From Ktedonobacteraceae bacterium (GTDB lineage: Bacteria > Chloroflexota > Ktedonobacteria > Ktedonobacterales > Ktedonobacteraceae), in NCBI GenBank assembly GCA_035653615.1, contig DASRBN010000031.1:186001-250000 (forward strand): a stretch of DNA of 64,000 nucleotides, in the 5' to 3' direction. The notes beneath the pieces were generated by a model. The model worked only from the letters and a program-made list of their open reading frames with translations. It was not told where the DNA came from and made no database searches. A program made the position numbers and the translations under genes. The stretch's first letter is position 1, and every line of letters begins with the position of its first letter. This document shows, in pieces, positions 8,327 through 16,875 of this stretch.

Positions 8327-9191
8327 AGGTTTTGATTCGAGCATTGGAAAAGTACCCAGCCCCATTCTTCCTTCTGGAGAACTCTGCTCATTGCCGATAC
8401 CTGAAAGCGTTCCTGGTTATCTCTCAAGGTGTTATGAAGATATCAAGTTTGGTGACCTGAAGCTGGGCGTAATTGTTCGTGATCTCACAAAAGGCCGTAT
8501 CAGTCCGGGTGAGAGTGCGCACCTCGATCCTGATCTATATGCCGGCAGCATTCCCCGGCGACCCGGTTGGAAGCCCATTTTTGGGCAGGCGAATGCGGCG
8601 GAAAGTCACTTGCAAAATCATCACGTAAAAGCCGGGGATATCTTTCTTTTCTATGGCTGGTTCAAACGAGTCGAGCTACATCATGGCGCCTTTCGCTACG
8701 TGAAAAGTGCTCCTGATCAGCACGTCATATTCGGCTGGCTGCAAATCGAACGGCGCATCCCTGTACAGAACCGGTCGGAGATTCCTGTATGGGCTTTAGA
8801 TCACGCGCATTGTATACGCAAGCAACGGTCTAACATCGATTCGATCTATATTGCGGCTGATCGCCTGCGACTGCCGGGGATAAGCGTTGATCTGCCAGGA
8901 GCAGGAATTTTTCCAGGATTTCATCCTCTGCTGTGCCTGACTGCCGGGGGCATGTCCAGAAGTATATGGCGGCTGCCATCATGGTTTTATCCTGAAGGAA
9001 AAGAATCTTGCCTTACTTATCACGCGAAGCCGAACCAATGGAAACTTGAACAGGATTATGCCTTGTTAAAGACCGTCGCGCAGGGGCAGGAATTTATCCT
9101 CGATTGCCAGCATTATCCAGAGGCGCTAGAGTGGCTGTCTGGCATCTTCTCTGCCTGTTTTTCTCCTGCGCAAAACTTACTTGCTGAGTAA
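8304..9191 (+). CDS. Nmad3-like protein (nucleotide-modification-associated domain)
   Basis: A 295-residue protein. The opening KIIHSRKGFDSSIGKVPSPI and LCSLPIPES match, from memory, the start of the Nmad3 family, proteins first noted beside modified-base systems of phages and bacteria. Features include HLDPDL near residue 75, a FGQANAAESHL stretch and an FYGWF segment. TTG 8304 is the best start: GGAGGG at 8291-8296 is seven bases upstream and it gives the family's usual first residues; an in-frame ATG at 8298 is too close to that site. It overlaps the HD gene. Biochemical role is unknown; a nucleotide-related one is inferred from family and neighbour. Confidence 0.7.
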   Translation: MKIIHSRKGFDSSIGKVPSPILPSGELCSLPIPESVPGYLSRCYEDIKFGDLKLGVIVRDLTKGRISPGESAHLDPDLYAGSIPRRPGWKPIFGQANAAESHLQNHHVKAGDIFLFYGWFKRVELHHGAFRYVKSAPDQHVIFGWLQIERRIPVQNRSEIPVWALDHAHCIRKQRSNIDSIYIAADRLRLPGISVDLPGAGIFPGFHPLLCLTAGGMSRSIWRLPSWFYPEGKESCLTYHAKPNQWKLEQDYALLKTVAQGQEFILDCQHYPEALEWLSGIFSACFSPAQNLLAE

Positions 9192-9262
9192 TACGTGTTA
9201 CTAAAAAAGGCTGGTAGATAGACATCTTCTTTGGAATGCATGGCGAAAGGCAGGAGATTACT

Positions 9263-10078
9263 ATGACTTTTCCCATCAACGTAGGATTGCCGCAGGTTAT
9301 TGAATTAATAGTAGCTCTCATAGGTCTTGTGTTGCTCATCTCCGCCATCAGAAGCCTGCTTCCACATAGGTCATACCCGAGCGAAGATGAGAAGGAAGAG
9401 TACAGGCGTACCGGAAGGTGGCCGCGCCGTCGCTGGTACCGACGTCGTTTTCGTTGGGAACATGGTATCGGTGGGATTATCTTACTGGTAGTTGCGGTTT
9501 CGCTGTTGTGGTTGACGTTCCTGGTGCAGAGTTACCTGGGCTATACTTCGGATATTAAGGTAGCAGAGGTAAAGGCCCATATGTTTTCAAATGCGCCACA
9601 CCAGATGAACGTTGAACTGATTCTTTACAATCAGGATGGTCATGTGACATCCGACCAATACTATTCTGTGCTGGGCGACGAGTGGATGTTGCAGGCTGAT
9701 TTCATCAAATTTCCTACCTGGATGAACATTTTAGGATTTCACGCGGGCTATAAGCTCACACGGCTGGAAGGAAGCTATCAGGATCCAAATCTCGAGCGCA
9801 ACTCCAAACATACAGTCGTGGAACTAAACGGCGGCGAAGATAATTTCTTCAAGACCATGCAAAGCGATCGCCAGTGGTTCTCACCTTTTGTCGACGCCTA
9901 TTACGGGAATGCCGTCTTTGAACCGGGCAATGGCACCTTTGACGTTTATGCCTCACAGACGGGCTTGTATGCTAAACAGATCAGTAATATACCGGCAGGC
10001 TTTCCCATACTGGCAACTTTCTATCCGTTTGTGCCATTGGTCGATCTACCGTCGCAGTATATTACAAAGATTGAATGA
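9263..10078 (+). CDS. Membrane protein of unknown function
   Basis: A 271-residue protein I do not recognise. Residues about 10-32 form a first membrane segment (VIELIVALIGLVLLISAI), then a strongly basic loop rich in Arg and Trp (RRTGRWPRRRWYRRRFRW), a second segment (GIGGIILLVVAVSLLWLTFLVQSYLG) and a soluble domain of about 180 residues, probably extracellular by the positive-inside rule. That domain has many aromatic residues (DQYYSVLGDEWMLQADFIKFPTWM) but no catalytic signature that I can see. The ATG at 9263 is preceded by AGGAGATTACT. It stands alone between the Nmad3-like gene and a convergent hydrolase. Confidence 0.8.
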   Translation: MTFPINVGLPQVIELIVALIGLVLLISAIRSLLPHRSYPSEDEKEEYRRTGRWPRRRWYRRRFRWEHGIGGIILLVVAVSLLWLTFLVQSYLGYTSDIKVAEVKAHMFSNAPHQMNVELILYNQDGHVTSDQYYSVLGDEWMLQADFIKFPTWMNILGFHAGYKLTRLEGSYQDPNLERNSKHTVVELNGGEDNFFKTMQSDRQWFSPFVDAYYGNAVFEPGNGTFDVYASQTGLYAKQISNIPAGFPILATFYPFVPLVDLPSQYITKIE

Positions 10079-10232
10079 TGCTGCTGGCAACTCAGGTCAT
10101 CGCTTGCGGTTAAACTGCGTGTTCAATACGATCACAACGACCAGAAGCCCCACCGCCAGGTAGCCAGAAGAAAAGTTCTTACCTCATAGACTACACAAAA
10201 GGTTCGTTATAATGCCTGGTCAACGCGTTGAT

Positions 10233-11066
10233 TCATCCGTAGCCAGCAAGTGACTTCTCCAGCTGTTCAACGGTAATGGCCCACGCGCCGGATTCTGGAT
10301 CGATCAACGCGAAGTGATCGACGCCCTCAAGTTCAATAAACGTAATCGGATCGTTGACTGCTCTGGCCTTTGCCACGTAATCCAGGCTCATTTGCAAGGG
10401 AACGCTATCATCAGCCGTCCCGTGAATGACCACCTGCGAAATGCCCAGCGGCAGAAGGGCTGCGGGTGAGGCATCCCTGTAGCGCTCTAGCAGATCATCG
10501 AAGTCGCCCCCAAGTAGTTCGATAACGGCCCCGTTGCTGAGGCGCAACTTCCATGCCAACTCCAGGTCAACAACGCCGGCGAGACTGATGGTTCCTATCA
10601 GAGGGAGCGGCCTGGTTGTGGTCGCCAGAGGGCTATCTGGTGCCAGGCGCGGTCGCGCCGCCAGCCAGAATGCCAGGTGCCCCCCGGCGGAATGGCCAAC
10701 AGGAATCACGCGCTGCAAGTCCAGGTTATACGCGGGCGCGATTTCCTGAAGATAATCGGCGGCAAGAGCCACATCAACAAAGGTTCCTGGCCATCCGCCT
10801 CCCTCGTTACCCACACGCCGGTACTCGATATTCCATGCCGCGATTGCTCGTTGTGCGAGGTCCTCTGCAAGACTCGTCATGAGATCAAGCCCATAACGCG
10901 CGCGCCAGTATCCACCATGGATAAGTATGACTACCGGATGCGGCCCTGCGCTTTCTGGAAGATACAACTCGCCGAAATTGAGTGGCTCAGGCCCATAAGC
11001 CAGCCGTATTGTCCTGGCGTTAGAGGCAGCCCGTATGTTCTGTTCATCAGGTTCTGCCGGATGCAT
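10233..11066 (-). CDS. Alpha/beta hydrolase (esterase/formamidase-like)
   Basis: A 277-residue serine hydrolase. It shows the HGGYWRARYG oxyanion segment of the carboxylesterase/kynurenine-formamidase group, the nucleophile elbow GHSAGGHLAFW, an acid in HGTADDSVPL and the catalytic His in LEGVDHFALIDP. There is no signal peptide, so it is cytoplasmic. ATG 11066 has GGAGG seven bases upstream; a start 18 bases earlier is possible but unsupported. Substrate is unknown; ester or N-formyl amide hydrolysis are both typical of relatives. Confidence 0.88.
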   Translation of the reverse strand: MHPAEPDEQNIRAASNARTIRLAYGPEPLNFGELYLPESAGPHPVVILIHGGYWRARYGLDLMTSLAEDLAQRAIAAWNIEYRRVGNEGGGWPGTFVDVALAADYLQEIAPAYNLDLQRVIPVGHSAGGHLAFWLAARPRLAPDSPLATTTRPLPLIGTISLAGVVDLELAWKLRLSNGAVIELLGGDFDDLLERYRDASPAALLPLGISQVVIHGTADDSVPLQMSLDYVAKARAVNDPITFIELEGVDHFALIDPESGAWAITVEQLEKSLAGYG

Positions 11067-11202
11067 AGGTGTTCCTCCACTCACTCAAAAATAATCTGAT
11101 CCAGCTATCCAGGATTGTTCTGTTGGGAAGAGAATGTTGAGTGCGGGCGTGAATTCTGATTTATTGTAACACAGAAAACCGCCTGGAATCCAGTTTGAAA
11201 AA

Positions 11203-11399
11203 CTGATGATTCGCTATAAGCGGGCGAGAGATGCTTCGTGGCACTCAGCATGACATGCCCCACGCTGTCATGCTGAGTGCCACGAAGCATCTCTCGCCCC
11301 TTTCATGCAGCTGAGCCGCCCGACCGCTGGGGAAACGTCATGCGCCTGCGTCGCACTCCTACTGATGAAAATCGCCTGGGGATTTTCGGAAGAATCATC
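11203..11399. mobile_element. MITE-like hairpin element, copy 3 (long form)
   Basis: About 197 bp. A perfect 34-bp inverted repeat (11222-11255 and 11266-11299) surrounds the same ten-base loop as copy 1, followed by the same tail of about 65 bp as copy 2. The ends are CTGATGATTC and GAATCATC. Flanks TTTGAAAAA (11194-11202) and GATGAAAAA (11400-11408) match at 7 of 9 positions, a probable target duplication with two changes. Confidence 0.8.
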
Positions 11400-11536
11400 G
11401 ATGAAAAAGCCTATCATGTGGTGAACCCTGAAGAAATTGGTACCGGAAGTCTTTTATTCTCAGCACAAGTATGTTAGAATTTGTTTGGGGAAATTCTATG
11501 GAAAGTGGAATGTTCGTTTACCTGAAGGAGAGAGCC

Positions 11537-11971
11537 ATGAATCATCCAGCGCACCTCTCTTTACATGGTGGTCAACGAGCAAGAAAGATCATCCTCATTG
11601 TCGAAGATGACGAAAGCATTGGCGAACTTCTTGCCCTGGCTATTACACAAGAGAGCGAGTATCAACCTGTAGTGGCCCGTTCCAGTAGACAAGCTCTTGG
11701 AATCATCTCGCAAGTCAAACCAGACTTGCTGCTCATCGATTGTCATTTACAACGAGGGAATGGTCTTGACCTCTACGACCAGATCCTTGCAATACATGGA
11801 TTTGAAGACATACCTGCCATATTTTTAACCATGGACGACGAACCGCTCCGGCCTATTTTCGCGCAACGTCACCTTGCATCCCTTGAGAAGCCGTTCGACC
11901 TGGATAATCTATTTCAGGCCATTGAAGATCATATCCACCTGTTGAACCCGGCCAGTTGTGCTATATCGTAA
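11537..11971 (+). CDS. Single-domain response regulator
   Basis: A 144-residue receiver domain with no output domain. The acidic pocket is IVEDDES (about 21-27), the phosphoacceptor is Asp68 in LLLIDCHL, the conserved Thr is T98 in IFLTMDD, and the switch Lys is K118 in LEKPFD. Such stand-alone receivers act by protein contact or in phosphorelays. ATG 11537 follows GGAGAGAG; an earlier ATG at 11471 lies in what looks like untranslated leader. No kinase is adjacent; the GAF/PAS kinase at 1-3 kb is the closest candidate but a link is only a guess. Confidence 0.9.
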   Translation: MNHPAHLSLHGGQRARKIILIVEDDESIGELLALAITQESEYQPVVARSSRQALGIISQVKPDLLLIDCHLQRGNGLDLYDQILAIHGFEDIPAIFLTMDDEPLRPIFAQRHLASLEKPFDLDNLFQAIEDHIHLLNPASCAIS

Positions 11972-12088
11972 AATACAGATGAGAGCATGAGTTCTCTAGC
12001 TGTCTGCGTCTCCCTGTAGAGAAAAGTCAGGGAGCAACTCGTGCTGCATTTGGTAAGTAACAACTAGAGGAGGGCGATAGGTAACGGT

Positions 12089-12298
12089 TTGAAAAAGAAG
12101 ACGAAGTATAAATCACCACCTCCACGCCAGCAAAATCAACTGTTGAATATTTCAGCGCTTGCGCTAATAGCAGCGGCGCTGGCGATTGGCGACTGGCTCA
12201 CAACTGCCCGGCAATCTCCCTGGTTTTTTATTGCTGCTGTAGTGGTGGGCGTTGTTATCTTTGTTGTTGTGCGCAGGTATAATTCGAGACCAATGTAG
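12089..12298 (+). CDS. Small two-helix membrane protein
   Basis: A 69-residue protein with a basic, Pro/Gln-rich start (MKKKTKYKSPPPRQQNQ) and two predicted membrane helices (ISALALIAAALAIGDWL and WFFIAAVVVGVVIFVVV) ending in a basic tail. Start is TTG; an AGGAGGG site lies upstream but at 15 bases, longer than ideal, which lowers confidence in the exact start. I do not recognise a family. It sits between the response regulator and the structured leader of the OsmC gene. Confidence 0.6.
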   Translation: MKKKTKYKSPPPRQQNQLLNISALALIAAALAIGDWLTTARQSPWFFIAAVVVGVVIFVVVRRYNSRPM

Positions 12299-12363
12299 GA
12301 GCAGCATCACACGTAATGGTTCCGTTTGCCCATCGACAGGCGTGAGTGATACACTCCTTTTGG

Positions 12364-12447
12364 TGCCGGTTAGCGTCCTTGTAAGCGCTTTACCGGCATA
12401 TTGAGATGTCCATCTCAGCTATTTGGCGTATTCCTTTTGGGAATAGC
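12364..12447 (+). promoter_or_regulatory. Structured leader before the OsmC gene
   Basis: Three stems lie in a row: TGCCGGT/ACCGGCA (12364-12370, 12392-12398, with inner AGCG/CGCT), TGAGATG/CATCTCA (12402-12408, 12411-12417), and CTCAGCTATT/AATAGCTTGAG (12414-12423, 12442-12452, one bulge). The last two share the bases CTCA, so they exclude each other. This resembles an attenuator or other folding switch but matches no riboswitch I know. Confidence 0.45.
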
Positions 12448-12485
12448 TTGAGTTAGTAAGAGTGTGAAGTGAAAGGAGTGAATCT

Positions 12486-12932
12486 ATGGTAAAGGCAGAG
12501 CGACATGCGCAAGTTGAATGGCAAGGTAGCCTTGTGAAAGGTAATGGGAAGATTGTCGAGGTCGGCAGTGGAGCGATAGGGCAACTACCGATTACCTGGG
12601 CTTCGCGTACCGAGCGTTCTGATGGGAGAACGAGTCCTGAAGAGTTGATCGCGGCAGCGCACGCGGCCTGTTATGCGATGGCATTTTCACATGCTCTGGC
12701 ACAGGCCGGAACACCGGCTGAGAGTCTGAATGTGAACGCAACCTGCACGTTCGAGCAGGTCGAGGGCGGATTCAAGATCACGACTATGAACCTGGATGTG
12801 AAGGGTAAGGTTCCAGGCATGGACGAGGCGAGTTTTGAAAAGGCCGCTCAGCAGGCTGAACAAGGTTGCCCCGTATCGAATGCGTTACGCAATAATGTAC
12901 AGATTCGGCTCAATGCTCACCTCGAAAGCTAA
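12486..12932 (+). CDS. OsmC-family peroxiredoxin
   Basis: A 148-residue protein of the OsmC/Ohr fold that reduces organic hydroperoxides in the cytoplasm using two cysteines. Cys62 in AAHAACYAMAFS and Cys128 in QGCPVSNAL are the expected reactive and resolving residues, and TSPEELIAAAHAACY is the family signature. The length and spacing fit OsmC rather than Ohr. ATG 12486 is preceded by AAAGGAGTG. A leader with possible alternative stems lies upstream, so control by RNA structure is possible; no OhrR/MarR regulator gene is adjacent. Confidence 0.92.
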   Translation: MVKAERHAQVEWQGSLVKGNGKIVEVGSGAIGQLPITWASRTERSDGRTSPEELIAAAHAACYAMAFSHALAQAGTPAESLNVNATCTFEQVEGGFKITTMNLDVKGKVPGMDEASFEKAAQQAEQGCPVSNALRNNVQIRLNAHLES

Positions 12933-12992
12933 AACGGTCTTCGAGCAAGCAATGTTGTAGAGGGGGCATGCATTGCGCCAGGAGGGGAAAAG

Positions 12993-13634
12993 ATGTCAGA
13001 CTACCTGTACCTTTATGATTATCGCACGCGTGTTGCCGCGATGTACCGGGCAAGGGCGCAGGCGCTGCTGGCCGGTGAGGATGCTGCCGGTGTCTGGAAA
13101 CGTTTTCATGAGGCCAAAGATGATCTCTTCGCGCATCATCCACAATCGGCATTAAGCGAGGAGCAGCGCCGCAATTTCCAGGGTCTGCGCTATTTCCCCT
13201 ACAATCCGGCGCTATGTGTAATTGCCGGGGTCGATACTAACGTAGAACCGGTGCAATTAACTGTGCCCATGGATGCCGAGGAGTCGATGACGATGACAAG
13301 GGTAGGCCGCCTCCATTTCACAGTAGAGAATCAGGATGTTGTCCTGGCTTTCTACTGGCTGAACATCTATGGTGGTGGCCTATTCCTGCCTTTTCGTGAT
13401 GCTAGCTGTCCTGCTGAAAGCTATGGTGGTGGCCGTTATCTCTTTGACACCATTAAGGGCAGCGATTTTTTGCCCGCGCCAGGCAGCACCGGATTAGAAC
13501 GTATCGTGCTTGACTTTAACTACGCCTACAATCCCTCGTGCGCCTATAACGATAGATGGGTCTGTCCATTAGCTCCCCTGGAAAACCGGCTCAACATCCC
13601 AATTCGCGCGGGCGAGATGAATTTCAAACACTGA
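12993..13634 (+). CDS. DUF1684 family protein
   Basis: A 213-residue member of the DUF1684 family, recognised by the C-terminal run YGGGRYLFDTIKG, LDFNYAYNPSCAYNDRWVCPLAP and ENRLNIPIRAGE. These conserved Gly/Tyr/Cys/Trp residues define the family; no activity is established for it that I know of. The start ATG has an AGGAGGGG site. It follows the OsmC gene by 60 bp and may share its transcript. Its stop overlaps by 11 bp the stop region of the convergent sirtuin gene. Confidence 0.88.
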   Translation: MSDYLYLYDYRTRVAAMYRARAQALLAGEDAAGVWKRFHEAKDDLFAHHPQSALSEEQRRNFQGLRYFPYNPALCVIAGVDTNVEPVQLTVPMDAEESMTMTRVGRLHFTVENQDVVLAFYWLNIYGGGLFLPFRDASCPAESYGGGRYLFDTIKGSDFLPAPGSTGLERIVLDFNYAYNPSCAYNDRWVCPLAPLENRLNIPIRAGEMNFKH

Positions 13635-14388
13635 GGCCGGCCACGATTTGTGGAAGAACCAGCCCTGCTTGTTCGTGAATAACTACGTCCGCGTAATCAT
13701 CCAGCGGTGTCGGCTGCAAATTAATGATGATGAAAGGCACATCGCGGCTCAGTGCCAGCCTTGGTAGTGCCGCGGCGGGTGTGACTTTGAGCGACGAACC
13801 GACGACCAGAAAAAGATCGCAGGATGTTGCCATCTCCTTCGCGCGAGTCAATGCTTGCTCTGGAACCTTCTGCCCAAATAAGATCGTCGCCGCCTTGAGG
13901 AATCCTCCGCATTCGGAGCAGCGCGGATCGATCTCGCCCGCGTCGACTCGTTGCTGCAGCTCTTTGATGGAGGAGCGACGACCGCACAGGGTACATGCGG
14001 CCTCTCGTGATGTCCCATGCAATTCAACGATGCGCTCAGGCTGGTTGCCTGCATCGAAGTGCAGCCCGTCGAAATTCTGAGTGATGATGCCAAGCAAGAT
14101 ACCGCGGCGTTCGAGTTCGGCCAGCGCTTTGTGGGCTGCATTTGGCTGTGCTGCTGCGACCTGTCCCGAGAGACTGCGGCGCGTTTGCCAGTATTTTTGC
14201 CGTGCCTCCGGCTTATGCAAAAAGTCAAAATAGCTGACGGGCGACTCTTGCTGCCAGATGGAGCCAGGGCTGCGAAAATCAGGGATGCCTGACTCGGTGC
14301 TGATGCCCGCGCCTGTCAGCGCAACGATGCGCCTTGCCGCCTGCATCAGTTCGATTGCATCCTGAAGCTGTTCCTGAAGACTTAGCAT
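13624..14388 (-). CDS. Sir2-family NAD-dependent protein deacylase
   Basis: A 254-residue sirtuin that removes acyl groups from lysines using NAD. Visible: the NAD-binding GAGISTESGIPDFRS, the catalytic TQNFDGLH with its His, a zinc site CTLCG...RCSECGG, and VVGSSLKVTPAAALP. The ATG at 14388 gives the usual short N-terminus; a TTG at 14415 would add nine residues and neither has a good ribosome site. Its 3' end overlaps the 3' end of the DUF1684 gene by 11 bp in convergent orientation. Confidence 0.9.
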   Translation of the reverse strand: MLSLQEQLQDAIELMQAARRIVALTGAGISTESGIPDFRSPGSIWQQESPVSYFDFLHKPEARQKYWQTRRSLSGQVAAAQPNAAHKALAELERRGILLGIITQNFDGLHFDAGNQPERIVELHGTSREAACTLCGRRSSIKELQQRVDAGEIDPRCSECGGFLKAATILFGQKVPEQALTRAKEMATSCDLFLVVGSSLKVTPAAALPRLALSRDVPFIIINLQPTPLDDYADVVIHEQAGLVLPQIVAGLSV

Positions 14389-14517
14389 GATGATGAATGA
14401 TGACCTGTGTTTCAAACAAATAGGAATAACAATATATGCCGATAGTATACTGTGATGCTGGAAAATTGCGCAAGGTTCAAAATATCATCCTTTTCAACCG
14501 GTTGCTCGATAATGATT

Positions 14518-14564
14518 GTTTCCCCTAAAGGAGAAGTTTTTCAAGAACTGCCTTTAGGGGAAAC
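14518..14564 (-). terminator. Hairpin between cyclase and sirtuin genes
   Basis: A perfect 14-bp stem (GTTTCCCCTAAAGG at 14518-14531, CCTTTAGGGGAAAC at 14551-14564) with a 19-base loop, 85 bp past the minus-strand stop of squalene-hopene cyclase. There is no T run, so it may stabilise the 3' end or end transcription weakly. Confidence 0.5.
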
Positions 14565-14648
14565 GACTATACTGAGGTGCAAACTTCATCTTTCTGATGT
14601 ATCGAACTGGTATCTCAGTCAAAGAAGAACGGATATTCTGAGCCTTTC

Positions 14649-16559
14649 CTATAAAGGACGATGATTCCTCTCATCCGTATTGCACGCTCCCGCCAGCGCC
14701 ATCGTCGGGAACACGTGCCTGTAGAGGTGGTAATTGATGTAGAAATCGCGCGGGAAACCGGTACCAGTGAACTCGCGTTCTTCCCATGTGCCGTCTGCCT
14801 GCTGTGTAGCGCGCAGATAGTCCAGTCCGCGCTGGCAGGCTGTATGCCGGCCCAATCCGGCCAGTTGTAGAGAGATGATGGCCCAGGCCGTTTGCGATGC
14901 TGTGCTTTTCCCAATACCCGCGAATGAGCTGTCTACATACGAGTAGCAGGATTCGCCCCAGCCGCCATCATCGTTCTGGTGTTTCAGCAGCCAGGCACAG
15001 CCCCTATCGATCATGTCCTGCACGCTATATCCAGTATCGCGCAATGCGGCGAGCGCCGAGATGACGCACCATGTTCCATAAATGTAATTAACGCCCCAGC
15101 GTCCAAACCAGGAGCCATCCGGGCGCTGCGTGCGGCGCAAGTATTTGAGGGCTTTTCGTATGATAAGCTCCTTGTCCTGGGCATCTACGTGCGCCAGCAT
15201 TTCCAGTACGTGAGCCGTAACATCTTCAGTGGGCGGGTCCAGCAGTGCTCCAAAGTCGGCGAATGGCAACTTGTAGACAATCGCTCGCGTATTGTCCTTG
15301 TCGAATGCTCCCCACGCTCCATTGCTCGACCGCGTAACCAGCACCCACTGAACCGCGCGCTCCACCGGATTCCGCACGATTGCCTCTTCACCTGCTTCGA
15401 GCAGTGCCAGCACGACAACCGCCGTGTCGTCGATATCGGGATAAATATCATTATCAAATTCAAATGCCCAGCCACCACATGGCAACTTGCCGCAACGCAC
15501 CTGCCAATCACCACCCGTGAAAATCTGCTCCTGCAGGAGCCACTGGACCGCGCGCCTCATAGCAGGATGATCGCGCTGGATACCGGCGTGGCGTAGAGCC
15601 AGCATTGCCCAGGCAGTATCCCAGACCGGAGACATACAGGCTTGAAAACGCCACCCCGTCTCGTCTTCCAGTGAGAAAACCTCGTGTCCCTCGATTCCTT
15701 TGCGCATGACCGGGGAATCGACATCCATGCCCTCCAGGTACAGGGCAATCAGCGAATAGACCCAGGGCGGTTGGATACCACCCCAGCTTCCATCCGCCTC
15801 CTGGCGTTCTACGATCCAATCGACCACCATGCGCCTGGCGCGTTTCCGACCAGGCTTCCATGGCGATGTCTCGTAAAGTTTAAGGAGCTTATCGGCCCAC
15901 CAGAAGATTCCTGACCCCGGGACGCGTGTCAGCATGCCCTCAGTTCCCGGAACGACCAGTTCGGGCACACTGCAGCCCAACGGTTTTACCGGGCGACGAG
16001 AGATCACGATCAGCAGCGGAGCAATAGTCCCGCGCGCCCAGCAAGCGAAGTCGTAGAGGTTGAACGGCACATTTGGCGGTAGGTAGATCAACTCCGGCGG
16101 CATCGTCGGGATTCCGGACCAGGGATACTCGCCGAATAGCGCCAGCCAGATTTTGGTGAAGACTCTGGCCTTCGCTACACCCCCCAGTTGATGTATGATT
16201 GCCAGCGCCCGCCGCATCGCTTCATTAGCGGGATCGACTCCCAGGACTTTGAGCGCGACATAGGCTTCGATTGTCGTGCTCAGGTCCGCGGGTCCATCGA
16301 AATAAAGCGCCCACGAGCCATCAGCACGTTGATTGTGCAAAATATGCCGGATGGCTCCCTCTCTGATCCGATCCAGGTTGGTTTCTAATTCCAGAAAGCG
16401 CAGCAGCAGGACGTGTTCTGCCGTCATCGTCACGTTTGTCTCCAGTTCGCCGCACCACCAGCCCTCGGCATCCTGGTGGTCTAAAAGCCACTGTACGGCG
16501 CGATCAAGTGCTTGCTGCAACTGAGATTCGTTTTCCTTGCTCAGCACATGCTTTTCCAT
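14649..16559 (-). CDS. shc: Squalene-hopene cyclase
   Basis: A 636-residue membrane-associated class II triterpene cyclase that folds squalene to hopene and hopanol. The catalytic DxDD acid motif is DIDDTAVV at about residues 375-378. Several QW repeats of the two alpha-barrel domains are present (QDAEGWWCGE, QRADGSWALYF, QEADGSWGG, QRPDGSWFGRWG, QNDDGGWGES, QQADGTWEE). Length matches known bacterial enzymes (about 630). The gene is transcribed away from hpnH across a 316-bp shared control region, and the neighbours supply squalene and process the hopene product. Confidence 0.96.
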   Translation of the reverse strand: MEKHVLSKENESQLQQALDRAVQWLLDHQDAEGWWCGELETNVTMTAEHVLLLRFLELETNLDRIREGAIRHILHNQRADGSWALYFDGPADLSTTIEAYVALKVLGVDPANEAMRRALAIIHQLGGVAKARVFTKIWLALFGEYPWSGIPTMPPELIYLPPNVPFNLYDFACWARGTIAPLLIVISRRPVKPLGCSVPELVVPGTEGMLTRVPGSGIFWWADKLLKLYETSPWKPGRKRARRMVVDWIVERQEADGSWGGIQPPWVYSLIALYLEGMDVDSPVMRKGIEGHEVFSLEDETGWRFQACMSPVWDTAWAMLALRHAGIQRDHPAMRRAVQWLLQEQIFTGGDWQVRCGKLPCGGWAFEFDNDIYPDIDDTAVVVLALLEAGEEAIVRNPVERAVQWVLVTRSSNGAWGAFDKDNTRAIVYKLPFADFGALLDPPTEDVTAHVLEMLAHVDAQDKELIIRKALKYLRRTQRPDGSWFGRWGVNYIYGTWCVISALAALRDTGYSVQDMIDRGCAWLLKHQNDDGGWGESCYSYVDSSFAGIGKSTASQTAWAIISLQLAGLGRHTACQRGLDYLRATQQADGTWEEREFTGTGFPRDFYINYHLYRHVFPTMALAGACNTDERNHRPL

Positions 16560-16603
16560 CTATCAGGTCCTTCGTGCTTTTACCATCCATTAACATTGTT
16601 CAT

Positions 16604-16682
16604 CTATCATACGTATATAGAAGGCAATCATCTCTACCGCTTATGTGCTGATCAGGTTGCATACCCTGATTGCGTATGATAG
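16604..16682. promoter_or_regulatory. Nested dyad in the divergent hopanoid control region
   Basis: A perfect 10-bp inverted repeat, CTATCATACG (16604-16613) and CGTATGATAG (16673-16682), encloses a smaller one, ATCAGG (16651-16656) and CCTGAT (16665-16670). The right arm ends four bases before the -35 box of the hpnH promoter. It could be paired operator half-sites for a dimeric regulator or an RNA hairpin in the cyclase leader. Confidence 0.45.
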
Positions 16683-16686
16683 GTTA

Positions 16687-16715
16687 TTTACAAGTCTTGC
16701 TTCATTTTTTATTAT
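16687..16715 (+). promoter_or_regulatory. Promoter of the hpnH operon
   Basis: TTTACA (16687-16692), 17 bp, TATTAT (16710-16715): five of six matches in each box. It points toward hpnH, leaving a leader of roughly 150 bases. Confidence 0.65.
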
Positions 16716-16875
16716 AGCAGGAAAGAGAATATATTTTCTCTTCCCATGGGGTCAGTGGAAAAGCCAGAAAGCGTGAGATGTGGTAACTTTATGCCATTTT
16801 GAGCAATACGTGGAATGGCAAGTTGTCGTCTCAGGCAGCGTTATTGTTTATTCACAAAGGAGATAGGAGCGAGCT

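Noticed and set aside
10095-10185. Minus-strand frame reading like one membrane helix (YLAVGLLVVVIVLNTQFN), a possible relic of a transporter end
   Set aside because: Only about 25 codons, preceded by a stop and with no start or ribosome site; too short to claim.
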